From positions 558,001-622,000 of the forward strand of contig NZ_JAHCDI010000003.1 of NCBI RefSeq assembly GCF_019697375.1: a stretch of DNA of 64,000 bases, read 5' to 3'. Within the stretch, counting starts at the first letter, position 1. Each line of letters opens with the position of its first letter. The translations under genes were made by a program, and so were the position numbers. The notes under the pieces were generated by a model, which was not told the origin of the DNA, did not search any database, and saw only the letters and a program-made list of their open reading frames with translations. The DNA is from Micromonospora tarapacensis. GTDB lineage: Bacteria; Actinomycetota; Actinomycetes; Mycobacteriales; Micromonosporaceae. Positions 32,168 through 41,554 of this stretch are shown here, in pieces.

Positions 32168-33523
32168 ATGGGCCGGTTGTTCGGCACAGACGGCGTACGC
32201 GGGCGGGCAAACGCCGATCTCACCCCGGAGTTGGCGCTGTCGGTGGCGGTGGCCGCCGCACACACCCTCGCCGAGTCGGATCGGAGCCACGCGCCGCTGG
32301 CCGTGGTCGGTAGGGACACCCGGGCCAGCGGCGAGATGCTGGAGGCGGCGGTGGTGGCCGGGCTGACCAGCGCGGGCGCGACGGTCATCCGGGTCGGCGT
32401 GCTGCCCACGCCGGCCGTGGCGTTCCTCACCGCGGAGGCCAAGGCGGACCTCGGGGTGATGCTGTCGGCCTCGCACAACCCGATGCCGGACAACGGGATC
32501 AAGCTCTTCGCCGCAGGCGGGCACAAGCTGCCCGACGAGATCGAGATGCGGATCGAGGCGGCTGTCGAGGCCAATGCCACCACCGCCTGGAAGCGCCCGG
32601 TCGGCGCGGGGGTGGGCCGGGTGCACGACCTGCTCGATGGCGCGGACCACTACGTACAGCACCTGGTCGGCACCGTGGCGCACCGCCTGGACGGGATCAA
32701 GGTCGTGGTCGACTGCGCCAACGGCGCCGCCGCCGAGGTGGCCCCGGTGGCGTACCGGGAGGCCGGCGCCGAGGTCATCGCGATCAACGCCGAACCCGAC
32801 GGACTCAACATCAACGACGACTGCGGGTCCAATCACATCGAGGCGCTGCGCCAGGCGGTCGTGGAGCACGGCGCGCACCTCGGCCTCGCGCACGACGGTG
32901 ACGCCGACCGTTGCGTGGCGGTGACCGCCGACGGCGACGAGGTCGACGGCGACCAGGTGATGGCGATCCTCGCCCTGGCCATGCGGGAGGCCGGCACGCT
33001 GACCGCGGACACCCTGGTGGCCACCGTGATGAGCAACCTCGGTCTGCGTCTGGCCATGTCCGCCGAGGGCATCCGGCTGGTCGAGACCAAGGTCGGCGAC
33101 CGGTACGTGCTGGAGGAGTTGCGCGCCTCCGGACTGGCGCTGGGCGGCGAGCAGAGCGGACACATCGTGCTGCCGGCGTACGCCACCACCGGCGACGGGG
33201 TGCTGACCGGGCTGCACCTGATGGCCCGGATCGCGGCCACCGGCCGGACCCTGTCGGACCTCGCGGCCGTGGTGACCAAACTGCCGCAGGTGCTGATCAA
33301 CGTGCCGGTGGGCGACCGCACCGTGGGCGCCGCCGCGCCCGCCGTCCGCGCCGAGGTCGAGCGGGCCGAGGCGGAACTGGGCGAGACCGGGCGGGTGCTG
33401 CTGCGCCCGTCGGGCACCGAGCCACTGGTCCGGGTGATGGTGGAGGCCGCCAGCGAGGCGACCGCTCGGGAGGTCGCCGAGCGCATCGCCGCCCAGGTCC
33501 GCACCGCGAGCCCGCCTTCTTGA
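32168..33523 (+). CDS. glmM: Phosphoglucosamine mutase GlmM
   Basis: GlmM converts glucosamine-6-phosphate to glucosamine-1-phosphate for peptidoglycan precursors. The N-terminus [15 protein letters not shown], the phosphoserine loop [15 protein letters not shown], the metal loop [14 protein letters not shown], the sugar loop [10 protein letters not shown] and the phosphate loop [12 protein letters not shown] are all present. It has 451 residues. ATG 32168 has GGAGG upstream at about ten bases. Together with glmS it forms the UDP-GlcNAc branch. Confidence 0.96.
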   Translation: MGRLFGTDGVRGRANADLTPELALSVAVAAAHTLAESDRSHAPLAVVGRDTRASGEMLEAAVVAGLTSAGATVIRVGVLPTPAVAFLTAEAKADLGVMLSASHNPMPDNGIKLFAAGGHKLPDEIEMRIEAAVEANATTAWKRPVGAGVGRVHDLLDGADHYVQHLVGTVAHRLDGIKVVVDCANGAAAEVAPVAYREAGAEVIAINAEPDGLNINDDCGSNHIEALRQAVVEHGAHLGLAHDGDADRCVAVTADGDEVDGDQVMAILALAMREAGTLTADTLVATVMSNLGLRLAMSAEGIRLVETKVGDRYVLEELRASGLALGGEQSGHIVLPAYATTGDGVLTGLHLMARIAATGRTLSDLAAVVTKLPQVLINVPVGDRTVGAAAPAVRAEVERAEAELGETGRVLLRPSGTEPLVRVMVEAASEATAREVAERIAAQVRTASPPS

Positions 33524-34714
33524 TCAACTCGCCTGGTTGGCGCGCAGCCGGGAGACCGCTTCGGTGAGCGCCTCGGGGCGCTTGCAGAAGGCGAACCTGA
33601 TCAGCCGCCGGCCGGCCTCGGGATCGTCGTAGAAGACCTGGGTCGGCACGGCCACCACGCCGCACCGCTCGGGCAGCGCGCGGCAGAACTCGACACCGTC
33701 GCGCCCGCCGAGGGCGGTGACGTCCGCGGTGACGAAGTAGGTCCCCTCGGGCGTGAGCACGTCGAAACCGGCCTCGGTCAGCCCGTCGACCAACTGGTCC
33801 CGCCGGGCCTGTAGGCCGGCCCGGAAGCCGGCGAAGTACGAGTCGGGCAGCCCGAGTGCCACCGCCACCGCCGGTTGCAGGGGTGCGGCGTTGACGAAGG
33901 TGAGGAACTGCTTGACCCGCAGCAGCGCCGAGACCAGCGCCGGCGGTCCGCTGGCCCAGCCCACCTTCCAGCCGGTGCAGGAGAAGGTCTTGCCGGCCGA
34001 GGAGATCCGCAGCGTACGCTCGCGCATTCCGGGCAGCGTGGCCAACGGCACGTGCCCGCTCGCCGCGTCGGTGAAGGCCAGGTGTTCGTAGACCTCGTCG
34101 GTCACCGCGTACGCGCCGTGCTGCTGGCACAGCTCGGCGACCAGGGCGAGTTCGGTCGGGGTGAACACCTTGCCGGTCGGGTTGTGTGGGGAGTTGAGCA
34201 GCACCAGTCGGGTGCGGGTGCCGAAGGCGGCGCGCAGCGTGGCCGGGTCGAAGGCGTACCGCCCGTCGGGGCCGGGGCGCAGGGTGACCGGGCGCCGCAC
34301 CGCCCCGGCCAGCGCGATCGAGGCGGCGTACGAGTCGTAGTACGGCTCGAAGCAGATCACCTCGTCACCGGGTTCGCAGAGGGCGAGGATCGCCGCGGCG
34401 ACCGCCTCGGTGGCACCGGCGGTCACCACCACCTCGCCGTCCGGGTCGTACTCCAGCCCCCAGAATCGGCGCTGGTGCGCGGCCACGGCCGTGCGCAGCT
34501 CGGGGATGCCCGGTCCCGGCGGGTACTGGTTGCGGCCGGAACGCAGTGCCTCGGCCGCGGCGGCGAGCATTTCCGGCGGGCCGTCGGTGTCCGGAAAGCC
34601 CTGCCCGAGGTTGACCGCGCCGGTGCGCGCGGCGAGGGCGGACATCTCGGCGAAGATCGTCGTCCCGAACGGGCGCATCCGGGTCACCAGCGGGTCGACA
34701 TCGGTGCTCGTCAC
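33524..34714 (-). CDS. Class I/II PLP aminotransferase (DapC/kynurenine aminotransferase-like)
   Basis: A 396-residue fold-type I aminotransferase. VNLGQGFPDTDGPPEMLAAA, NQYPPGPGIPELR, NSPHNPTGKVF, DEVYEHLAF and the PLP lysine segment SSAGKTFSCTGWKVGW are intact. Relatives act as N-succinyl-diaminopimelate aminotransferase (DapC in mycobacteria) or on kynurenine/methionine; sequence alone does not decide. It is convergent with glmM, the stop codons abutting directly. Confidence 0.87.
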   Translation of the reverse strand: MTSTDVDPLVTRMRPFGTTIFAEMSALAARTGAVNLGQGFPDTDGPPEMLAAAAEALRSGRNQYPPGPGIPELRTAVAAHQRRFWGLEYDPDGEVVVTAGATEAVAAAILALCEPGDEVICFEPYYDSYAASIALAGAVRRPVTLRPGPDGRYAFDPATLRAAFGTRTRLVLLNSPHNPTGKVFTPTELALVAELCQQHGAYAVTDEVYEHLAFTDAASGHVPLATLPGMRERTLRISSAGKTFSCTGWKVGWASGPPALVSALLRVKQFLTFVNAAPLQPAVAVALGLPDSYFAGFRAGLQARRDQLVDGLTEAGFDVLTPEGTYFVTADVTALGGRDGVEFCRALPERCGVVAVPTQVFYDDPEAGRRLIRFAFCKRPEALTEAVSRLRANQAS

Positions 34715-34771
34715 GCCCGTCAGGGTACGGGTGCGATCCGCCGGGTCGATTCGCGCGGGCTGGGTGCTTTG

Positions 34772-34864
34772 TGACTGCGATCACCGACGCGACCTAGAAT
34801 GCTCAAATTCAGTGATTGTTTACCCGGGTTTCGCGCAGACATCGTGAGCGAAACTGGTTAGGCT
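34772..34864 (+). promoter_or_regulatory. Two candidate promoters of glmS
   Basis: Upstream promoter: TGACTG (34772-34777), 17-base spacer, TAGAAT (34795-34800). Downstream: TAGGCT (34859-34864), seven bases before the glmS ATG, with no ribosome-binding site between, so this second start would give a leaderless mRNA. No glmS ribozyme core was recognised in the roughly 70-base leader of the first transcript. Confidence 0.55.
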
Positions 34865-34871
34865 GCCTGTC

Positions 34872-36785
34872 ATGTGTGGAATCGTGGGTTACGCCGGTGG
34901 CCGACCGGCGCTCGGCATCGTGCTCGACGGCTTGCGGCGGCTGGAATACCGCGGCTACGACTCGGCCGGCGTCGCCATCGTCTGCGACGGGGAGCTGCTG
35001 ACCGAGAAGAAGGCCGGCAAGCTGGCCAACCTGGAGAAGGTGCTCTCCGAGCGGGCCGCCGAGGACCCGAGCGGCTGCGGCGCCAGCCCGATCGGCATCG
35101 GCGACGGCACCACCGGCATCGGGCACACCCGGTGGGCCACCCACGGCGGCCCCACGGACCGTAACGCCCATCCGCACCTGTCACCCGACGGCCGGGTCGC
35201 GGTGATCCACAACGGCATCATCGAGAACTTCGCCAAGCTCCGCACCGAGCTGGAGGACGAGGGCGTCCAGTTCACCAGCGACACCGACACCGAGTGCGCC
35301 GCCCACCTGCTCGCCGCGGCCCTGGCCGACCTGCGCGCGGCCGGCCAGCCGGACGGGCCGCAGTTGCTCGCCGCCGCGATGCGGGTGGTCTGCCAGCGGC
35401 TGGAGGGCGCCTTCACGCTGCTCGCCGTGGACGCCGCGGTGCCCGGCGCGGTGGTCGGCGCGCGCCGCAACTCACCGCTGGTGGTCGGCCGGGGCAACGG
35501 GGGGAACTACCTCGCCAGCGACGTGGCCGCGTTCATCGAGCACACCCGCGAGGCGGTCGAGCTGGGTCAGGACCAGATCGTCCTGATCACCGCCGACACC
35601 ATCGAGATCACCGACTTCGAGGGGCAGCCCGCCAGCGGCAAGGACTTCCACATCGACTGGGACTCCTCGGCCGCGGAGAAGGGCGGCTACGACTGGTTCA
35701 TGCTCAAGGAGATCGAGGAGCAGCCGCAGGCCGTCGCCGACACGCTGCTCGGCCGGCTCACCGAGACCGGTGAGATCGCCCTGGACGAGGTCCGCCTCAG
35801 CGACCAGGATCTGCGCGACGTCGACAAGATCTTCATCGTCGCCTGCGGTACCTCCTACCACGCCGGGATGGTGGCCAAGTACGCCATCGAGCACTGGACC
35901 CGGATCCCCTGCGAGGTGGAGCTGGCCAGCGAGTTCCGCTACCGCGACCCGGTGCTCGACCGGTCCACCCTGATCGTGGTGATCTCGCAGTCCGGCGAGA
36001 CGATGGACACCCTGATGGCACTGCGGCACGCCAAGGAGCAGAAGGCCCGGGTGCTGGCCATCTGCAACACCAACGGCTCCACCATCCCCCGGGAGTCCGA
36101 CGCGGTGCTCTACACCCATGGTGGGCCGGAGATCGCCGTCGCCTCCACCAAGGCGTTCCTCACCCAGGTGATCGCCTGCTACCTGATCGGCCTGCACCTG
36201 GCCCAGGTGCGTGGCGTCAAGTACGCCGACGAGGTGGCGGCCGTGGTCGAGCAGCTGCACCAGGTGCCGGGCAAGCTGCGCGACCTGCTCGGGCGGATCG
36301 AGCCGGTCCGCGAGCTGGCCCGGGAGCTGAAGTCCGAACCGACGGTGCTGTTCATCGGCCGGCACGTCGGCTACCCGGTGGCGCTGGAGGGGGCGCTGAA
36401 GCTCAAGGAGTTGGCGTACATGCACGCCGAGGGCTTCGCCGCGGGCGAACTGAAACACGGCCCGATCTCGCTTATCGACCGGGGCACCCCGGTGATCTGC
36501 ATCGTCCCGTCCCCGGTGGGTCGGGGCATGCTGCACGACAAGGTCGTCTCCAACATCCAGGAGGTGCGCGCCCGTGGCGCCCGCACCATCGTGATCGCCG
36601 AGGAGGGTGACGAGTCGGTCGTCCGCTACGCCGACCATCTGATCCACGTGCCGCGTACGCCGACGCTGCTCGCCCCGCTGGTGACCACGGTGCCGTTGCA
36701 GGTGTTCGCGGCCGAGATCGCCGCCGCCCGGGGACACGACGTCGACCAGCCGCGCAACCTCGCCAAGTCCGTCACCGTGGAGTAG
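34872..36785 (+). CDS. glmS: Glutamine-fructose-6-phosphate aminotransferase GlmS
   Basis: GlmS makes glucosamine-6-phosphate from fructose-6-phosphate and glutamine. The N-terminal nucleophile Cys2 (MCGIVGYAGG) and the glutaminase loops (GHTRWATHGGPTDRNAHPH) are followed by two SIS domains (CGTSYHAGMVAKYAIEHWT, SQSGETMDTLMALRHAKEQ) and the C-terminal HVPRTPTLLAPLVTTVPLQV and DQPRNLAKSVTVE. It has 637 residues, full length. It starts as a probable leaderless transcript. Confidence 0.97.
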   Translation: MCGIVGYAGGRPALGIVLDGLRRLEYRGYDSAGVAIVCDGELLTEKKAGKLANLEKVLSERAAEDPSGCGASPIGIGDGTTGIGHTRWATHGGPTDRNAHPHLSPDGRVAVIHNGIIENFAKLRTELEDEGVQFTSDTDTECAAHLLAAALADLRAAGQPDGPQLLAAAMRVVCQRLEGAFTLLAVDAAVPGAVVGARRNSPLVVGRGNGGNYLASDVAAFIEHTREAVELGQDQIVLITADTIEITDFEGQPASGKDFHIDWDSSAAEKGGYDWFMLKEIEEQPQAVADTLLGRLTETGEIALDEVRLSDQDLRDVDKIFIVACGTSYHAGMVAKYAIEHWTRIPCEVELASEFRYRDPVLDRSTLIVVISQSGETMDTLMALRHAKEQKARVLAICNTNGSTIPRESDAVLYTHGGPEIAVASTKAFLTQVIACYLIGLHLAQVRGVKYADEVAAVVEQLHQVPGKLRDLLGRIEPVRELARELKSEPTVLFIGRHVGYPVALEGALKLKELAYMHAEGFAAGELKHGPISLIDRGTPVICIVPSPVGRGMLHDKVVSNIQEVRARGARTIVIAEEGDESVVRYADHLIHVPRTPTLLAPLVTTVPLQVFAAEIAAARGHDVDQPRNLAKSVTVE

Positions 36786-36796
36786 CCCGGGGGCGG

Positions 36797-38416
36797 TCAC
36801 CGGTCGAGGACGATCCGGGCCATGCCGTCCAGGGCCGGATTGGCCGGATCCCAGTAGCCGGTGTGGCCGTGCCGGCCGCTGGGAAACGTCCGGCCACCGA
36901 AGGCCGGATCGGCCGGGTCGCGGCCGAACCAGCGTTCGTCGCCCGACCCGGTCAGCAACCCCGCGATCGTGCCGATCGGGGAGACGCCGAGCAACGCCTG
37001 CCGGGCCAGGTCGTCCGGCGGGCGGGTCAGCCGGATCACGTCGTCCGGGGCGGTGCTGGCCCACACCTGCCCGGCCGGCACACCGAGTTCCGTCGCGTGC
37101 GCCACGCCCACCCCCGGTGAGCCGACGAAGACCAGTGCGTCCGCGGCCAGCCCGTGATCGCGTGCGGCCGTGCCCACCACCAGCGACCCGTAGCTGTGCC
37201 CGAGCACGGTCTGCCGGGCCGGCGGCCCGTCGTGGGTGGCCCGCAGCCCCTCCTGGAAGCGGTGCAGCGCGTCGCCGCCCGCGCGGGCCTGCCCGTCCCA
37301 GGCCGCCTCGTGGAGGAAGTCCGGCGCGTCGTAGTCCAGCCAGAGCACCGCGGCGGTCTCCTCGCCCGGTGCCAGTTCGGCGCAGCGGGCCAGCACCCGC
37401 CCCGCCCGGCCCAGTTCGCCGGTGGCGTCGTCGAGCCCGGTGGTCATCCCCGGCACGTAGGTCAGGACACCGGCGGCGCGGTCCGGATTGCCCAGCGTCA
37501 CCACCGCCCGCCCTTCGCCGCCGACATCCAGCCCCAGCAGGTACGCCCGCGGCGGCTGGGGCGAATCCAGCCGGGCGGCGAGCGCGTCCAGGCCGGTCAG
37601 GGTGGCCTCGACGCGGCGCAGCCCGGCCAGCTCCAGCGCCCCTCGGGGCACCCGCCCCAGCAGCTGCTCCCACTGCGCGAGCAGCGCCTCCCGCCGGAGC
37701 CCGAGCAGCAGCCGGTTGGCCTGGTCACGTGCGGCGGCCGGCACGCCGTCGAGCCGGCCGACCAGTTCGGGCTCGTGCACCACCAACCACCGCCGCTCGG
37801 CCGGTGTGAGCCCGGCCCACCAGAGGCGCACCAGGGCGGGATCGGCGGGCGGGGCGGGTCGCTGCGGCGGCGGTTGGACGGCCCAGCCGGAACCGGCCGC
37901 CGCCGCCAGCCGGCCGAGGCGCGCGGCAGCCTCCCGGTCGGCGGCCGTGGCCAGGTCGAGGGCGTTCCCGATGGCCGTCGACACCGGCAGGACGGTGGGA
38001 CCGGCCCGGTCGGCCGGAACCCGGGCCGGGTCGGCGCGGACCTTTCCCCAGCGGTCGATCAGCACGCCCGCGGTGGCGGCCAGCGCCACCGCGCCGGCCA
38101 GCCGGGCCCGCGCGGCCGACAGCCGCGTGGCGAACTCGGCGAGCACCTGGTCGGTCTCGATCGCCGCCGGGACCAGCGCGACCAGCTCGGCCCGCAGCCC
38201 GGACAGCCGCGCACCGGCGGCTCCGGCGGCGTCGCCGGACCAGCCGGCCCGCAGCGCCGTGGCGCCGTCGGCCAGCTCGCCGGCCCGTCGCTCGGCCAGC
38301 CCGGCCAGGCCCGCCCAGGCCGCCCCGCTGGCCCGCCAGGCGGCCGGGTCGGTCGTCGAGAGCTGGGCGTAACCGACCTGCCCCGGTGCGGACCGGGTCG
38401 GCGTCGACCCGGTCAC
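36797..38416 (-). CDS. DUF1023 alpha/beta-hydrolase with N-terminal helical (WXG100-like) region
   Basis: A 539-residue protein. The C-terminal about 250 residues form an alpha/beta-hydrolase domain with nucleophile motif TVLGHSYGSLVVGTAARDHG, preceded by AYLLGLDVGGEGRAVVTLGN and VLWLDYDAPDFLHEAAWDG, as in DUF1023 proteins. The first 150 residues are Ala-rich helices that resemble an ESX substrate-type helical domain. Its GTG overlaps the stop of the small helical gene upstream (GTGA). Such pairs are seen in actinobacteria beside type VII secretion substrates, but no ESX machinery is in this window. Substrate unknown. Confidence 0.75.
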   Translation of the reverse strand: MTGSTPTRSAPGQVGYAQLSTTDPAAWRASGAAWAGLAGLAERRAGELADGATALRAGWSGDAAGAAGARLSGLRAELVALVPAAIETDQVLAEFATRLSAARARLAGAVALAATAGVLIDRWGKVRADPARVPADRAGPTVLPVSTAIGNALDLATAADREAAARLGRLAAAAGSGWAVQPPPQRPAPPADPALVRLWWAGLTPAERRWLVVHEPELVGRLDGVPAAARDQANRLLLGLRREALLAQWEQLLGRVPRGALELAGLRRVEATLTGLDALAARLDSPQPPRAYLLGLDVGGEGRAVVTLGNPDRAAGVLTYVPGMTTGLDDATGELGRAGRVLARCAELAPGEETAAVLWLDYDAPDFLHEAAWDGQARAGGDALHRFQEGLRATHDGPPARQTVLGHSYGSLVVGTAARDHGLAADALVFVGSPGVGVAHATELGVPAGQVWASTAPDDVIRLTRPPDDLARQALLGVSPIGTIAGLLTGSGDERWFGRDPADPAFGGRTFPSGRHGHTGYWDPANPALDGMARIVLDR

Positions 38417-38709
38417 CGGGGCAGCGCCGACAACCGGGCGGCGGCCCGCGCGTCCACCGACTCGTACGCCCCGGCGGCGGCCCGCACCGCGTCACCGGTC
38501 TCCGCGACCCGGGCACCGAGCCGACCGGACCAGGCGTGCACCGACGCCTCCAGTCGGGCCAGCGCCCCGGCCGTCGACCATTCCCCGGCCGGTGCCGCCA
38601 GTCCCGGCACGCCGGCCAGCCCGTGGGCCAGCCGGTGCCCGGTGTCGCCCAGCGACCGCCCGATCCGGTGCAGCAGCTCCGGCCGCACGGTCAGCTCGTC
38701 CTCGGTCAT
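38413..38709 (-). CDS. Small helical WXG100/ESX-type protein
   Basis: A 98-residue, wholly helical, Ala-rich protein (ELLHRIGRSLGDTGHRLAHG, VHAWSGRLGARVAETGDAVR, AAAGAYESVDARAAARL). Length and the central Trp-x-Gly-like turn (EWSTAG, AWSGRL) fit the WXG100/ESAT-6-like superfamily, here as the partner of the DUF1023 hydrolase whose start it overlaps. The family assignment is moderate; a stand-alone helical scaffold is possible. Confidence 0.6.
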   Translation of the reverse strand: MTEDELTVRPELLHRIGRSLGDTGHRLAHGLAGVPGLAAPAGEWSTAGALARLEASVHAWSGRLGARVAETGDAVRAAAGAYESVDARAAARLSALPR

Positions 38710-38868
38710 CGACCCCTCCCGCCTCTCGCCCACGACGCAGACGACGCTAGGCGGCACGGGGCGGCTGCGGGGGTGCCCTGTGGACGACCGGCGGCGGGCG
38801 TACCGCGAGGTTGTCCACAGGCGTTGCCGGGCACCCGGCCGGCGGCTATCTTGCGGCGCCCGCGCCGG

Positions 38869-38899
38869 TAGGGTGGGCCGCGTGATCGTCGCCGGCTGA
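38869..38899 (+). pseudogene. Possible remnant of acpS: promoter plus first codons only
   Basis: TAGGGT (38869-38874) sits seven bases before GTG 38882, which reads Met-Ile-Val-Ala-Gly-stop. Holo-ACP synthases of actinobacteria start MIVAVGIDVV and are normally encoded just before nnrD and alr in this syntenic block. Here only the leaderless-type promoter and four matching codons remain, followed at once by the nnrD ribosome-binding site. The reading as an acpS remnant rests on synteny and four residues, so it is tentative. Confidence 0.4.
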
Positions 38900-38929
38900 G
38901 CGTCGGGCGCGGGGAACCGGAGGTGTGGC

Positions 38930-40397
38930 ATGAGGCCGGTCTGGCGGGTGGCGGACGTACGCGCGGCGGAGGCGGCCCTGATGGCCACCCTTGCGCCCGG
39001 CACGCTGATGCAACGCGCGGCCGCCGGCCTGGCCCGACGCTGCGCCCTCCTGCTCGCCGACCGGGGCGGGGTGTACGCGGCGCCGGTGCTGCTGCTCGTC
39101 GGTTCCGGTGACAACGGCGGCGACGCGCTGTACGCCGGGGCCCGCCTGGCGCGACGCGGCGCGGCCGTGTCGGCGTTGCTGCTGCGCCCGGGACAGGCCC
39201 ACGCCGAGGGGCTGGCCGCGTTGCGGGCCGCCGGGGGCGGATCGTCGAGCGCCCACCGGCCGTGGTCGACCTGGTGCTCGACGGCATCGTCGGCATCGGT
39301 GGTCACGGCGGGCTGCGGGAGCCCGCCGAGCAGCTCGCGGCGAGCCTGCTGCGCCACCGCGGGCGCGACGGTGCCCGGGCGACGGTGGTGGCGGTGGACG
39401 TGCCCAGCGGGGTCGAGGTGGACACCGGGGGCGTGCCGCTGACCCCGTCCGGCCAGCCCAACGCGGTGCGTGCCGACGTGACGGTGGCCTTCGGCGCGTT
39501 GAAGCCGGCGCTGGCGGTCGGACCCGCCGCGGCGCTGGCCGGCGAGGTGGAGCTGGTCGACATCGGGCTGGCGCCGTGGCTGCGGGGCAGCCCGGCACTG
39601 CACGTCGTGCAGTGGTCGGACGTGGCCGACTGGTGGCCCGCGCTCGGTCCCACCTCGGAGAAGTACACCCGGGGAGTGGTCGGCGTCGCCACCGGTTCCG
39701 CGACGTACCCGGGCGCGGCGGTGCTCTCCGTCGGCGGTGCGCTGGCCGGCCCGACCGGCCTGGTCCGCTACGCCGGAGGCGCCCGGGACGAGGTGGTCCG
39801 CGAGCATCCCTCGGTGATCGCCACCGGTCGGGTGGCCGACGCCGGCCGGGTCCAGGCGTGGGTGTGCGGCTCAGGGCTGGGTACCGGCGAGCCGGCGGCG
39901 GCGGAGCTGCGGACCGTACTCGCCGCACCGGTGCCGGTGGTGCTGGACGCCGACGCGCTGACCCTGCTGGTGGACGGCTCCCTCGCCGACCGGTTGCGCG
40001 GGCGCGACGCACCGATCGTGGTCACCCCGCACGACCGGGAGTTCACCCGGCTCTGCGGCGAGCAGCCCGGCGCCGACCGGGTCGCCGCCACGCTGCGACT
40101 GGCCGCCTGGATGAACGCGGTGGTCCTGCTCAAGGGGGACCGCACGGTGATCGGCACACCCGACGGGCGGGCGTACGTCAACCCGACCGGCACCCCGGCG
40201 CTGGCCACCGGCGGTACCGGTGACGTGCTGGCCGGACTGCTCGGCTCACTGCTCGCGGCCGGGTTGCCGCCGGAGCGGGCCGCCGCCGCGGCGGCGTTCC
40301 TGCACGGGCTGGCCGGTCGGGAGGCGGCCCGGGTGGCCCGGTGACCGCGCCGGACGTGGCCGCCGCGCTGCGTCCCGTGCTGGCCCGCCTGCCCTGA
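38930..40397 (+). CDS. nnrD: Bifunctional NAD(P)H-hydrate epimerase/dehydratase (two missing bases)
   Basis: It repairs hydrated NAD(P)H. The N-terminal epimerase (YjeF_N) has LLLVGSGDNGGDALYAGARL. The C-terminal ribokinase-like dehydratase has TRGVVGVATGSATYPGAAVL, VVLDADALTLL and the catalytic-loop TPALATGGTGDVLAGLLGSL. The frame breaks at GGGGG 39233-39237; one G gives RAAGGRIVERPPAVVDLVLD. It breaks again at GGG 40331-40333, where one G replaces an early stop by REAARGGPVTAPDVAAALRP. With both repaired the protein has 489 residues. ATG 38930 has CCGGAGGTG upstream. Confidence 0.87.
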
Positions 40398-40426
40398 CTA
40401 CCCGCCGCGGTGATCAGCGCGGAAAG

Positions 40427-40438
40427 TAGGCTGGGGGC
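40427..40438 (+). promoter_or_regulatory. Leaderless-type -10 of alr
   Basis: GTAGGCT (-10 at 40427-40432) lies six bases before the alr ATG, with no ribosome-binding site. It matches the TAGGCT boxes of glmS, tsaB and the antitoxin gene. No convincing -35 element is visible. Confidence 0.55.
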
Positions 40439-41554
40439 ATGTGGCAGGCCGAGGTACGCGTGGACCTTGACGCGATCCGGGCGAACGTGGCCCGGCTGCG
40501 CGCCAGCACCGACGCCGAGCTGATGGCGGTGGTGAAGGGCGACGGCTACGGCCACGGCATGGTGCCGGCGGCCCGGGCCGCGCTCGACGCCGGGGCGGAC
40601 TGGCTCGGTGTCTGCACCCTGGACGAGGCGCTGGCGCTGCGCGCGGCCGGCATCGACGCCCCGGTGCTGGCCTGGCTGCTCGCGCCGGGGTTGCCGCTGC
40701 ACACCGGCGTCACGGCCGGCGTCGACCTGGGCGTGGCGAGCCTCCCGCAGCTGGCCGAGATGGTCGAGGCGAGCCGGATCGCCGCGCTACCGGCCCGGCT
40801 GCACCTCAAGATCGATACTGGGTTGGCCAGGGGTGGGGCGACCGTCGCCGACTGGCCGGCACTGCTCGACGCCGCCGCCAAGGCGCAGGCCGACGGCCTG
40901 GTCGAGGTGGTCGGGGTGTGGAGCCACTTCGTCTACGCGGACCTGCCCGGCCACCCGACCACCGACCGTCAGCTGGCCGTCTTCCACGAGGGTCTGGCCA
41001 TGGTCGAGCGGGCCGGGTTGCGACCGCGCTACCGGCATCTGGCCAACTCGGCGGCCACCCTGACCCGGCCCGACACCCACTTCGACCTGGTCCGGCCGGG
41101 GTTGTCCGTCTACGGCCTCTCCCCGGTGGCGGGCCAGACCTACGGACTGCGCCCGGCGATGACCGCCCGAGCCCGGGTGATGCTGACCAAGCGCGTCCCG
41201 GCCGGCGTGGGCGTCTCCTACGGCCACACGTACACCACCGATCGGGCGGCGAACCTGGCCGTGGTGCCGCTCGGTTACGCCGACGGCGTGCCCCGGCACG
41301 CCTCGAACGCCGCTCCGGTGCAGCTCGGCGGGCGCCGCCGGATCATCTCCGGCCGGGTCTGCATGGACCAGTTCGTGCTCGACTGCGGCGACGACCCGGT
41401 GGTCGCCGGCGACGTGGCCACGCTGTTCGGCAGTGGCGCCGACGGCGAGCCGACGGCCGACGACTGGGCCGAGGCGGTCGGCACCATCAACTACGAGATC
41501 GTCACCCGCTTCGGCAGCACCCGGGTCCCGCGCGTCTACGACGGTTCGACATGA
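40439..41554 (+). CDS. alr: Alanine racemase
   Basis: Alr makes D-alanine for peptidoglycan. The PLP-lysine segment reads AVVKGDGYGHGMVPAARAAL (most relatives have KADAYGHG; Lys is kept). The opposing catalytic tyrosine lies in GVGVSYGHTYTT, and HLKIDTGLARGG and VVPLGYADGVPRHASN are conserved. It has 371 residues. The stop overlaps the next gene's ATG (ATGA), starting a coupled alr-hydrolase-tsaE chain as in Streptomyces. Confidence 0.95.
   Translation: MWQAEVRVDLDAIRANVARLRASTDAELMAVVKGDGYGHGMVPAARAALDAGADWLGVCTLDEALALRAAGIDAPVLAWLLAPGLPLHTGVTAGVDLGVASLPQLAEMVEASRIAALPARLHLKIDTGLARGGATVADWPALLDAAAKAQADGLVEVVGVWSHFVYADLPGHPTTDRQLAVFHEGLAMVERAGLRPRYRHLANSAATLTRPDTHFDLVRPGLSVYGLSPVAGQTYGLRPAMTARARVMLTKRVPAGVGVSYGHTYTTDRAANLAVVPLGYADGVPRHASNAAPVQLGGRRRIISGRVCMDQFVLDCGDDPVVAGDVATLFGSGADGEPTADDWAEAVGTINYEIVTRFGSTRVPRVYDGST

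Noticed and set aside
34801..34871. glmS ribozyme in the glmS leader
   Set aside because: The leader is too short and shows none of the conserved core; a leaderless start is likely for one of the two transcripts.
38882..38899. Five-codon ORF as a regulatory leader peptide for nnrD
   Set aside because: It has no repeated codons or attenuator hairpin. Its four residues match the acpS start at the syntenic position, so a remnant is more likely.
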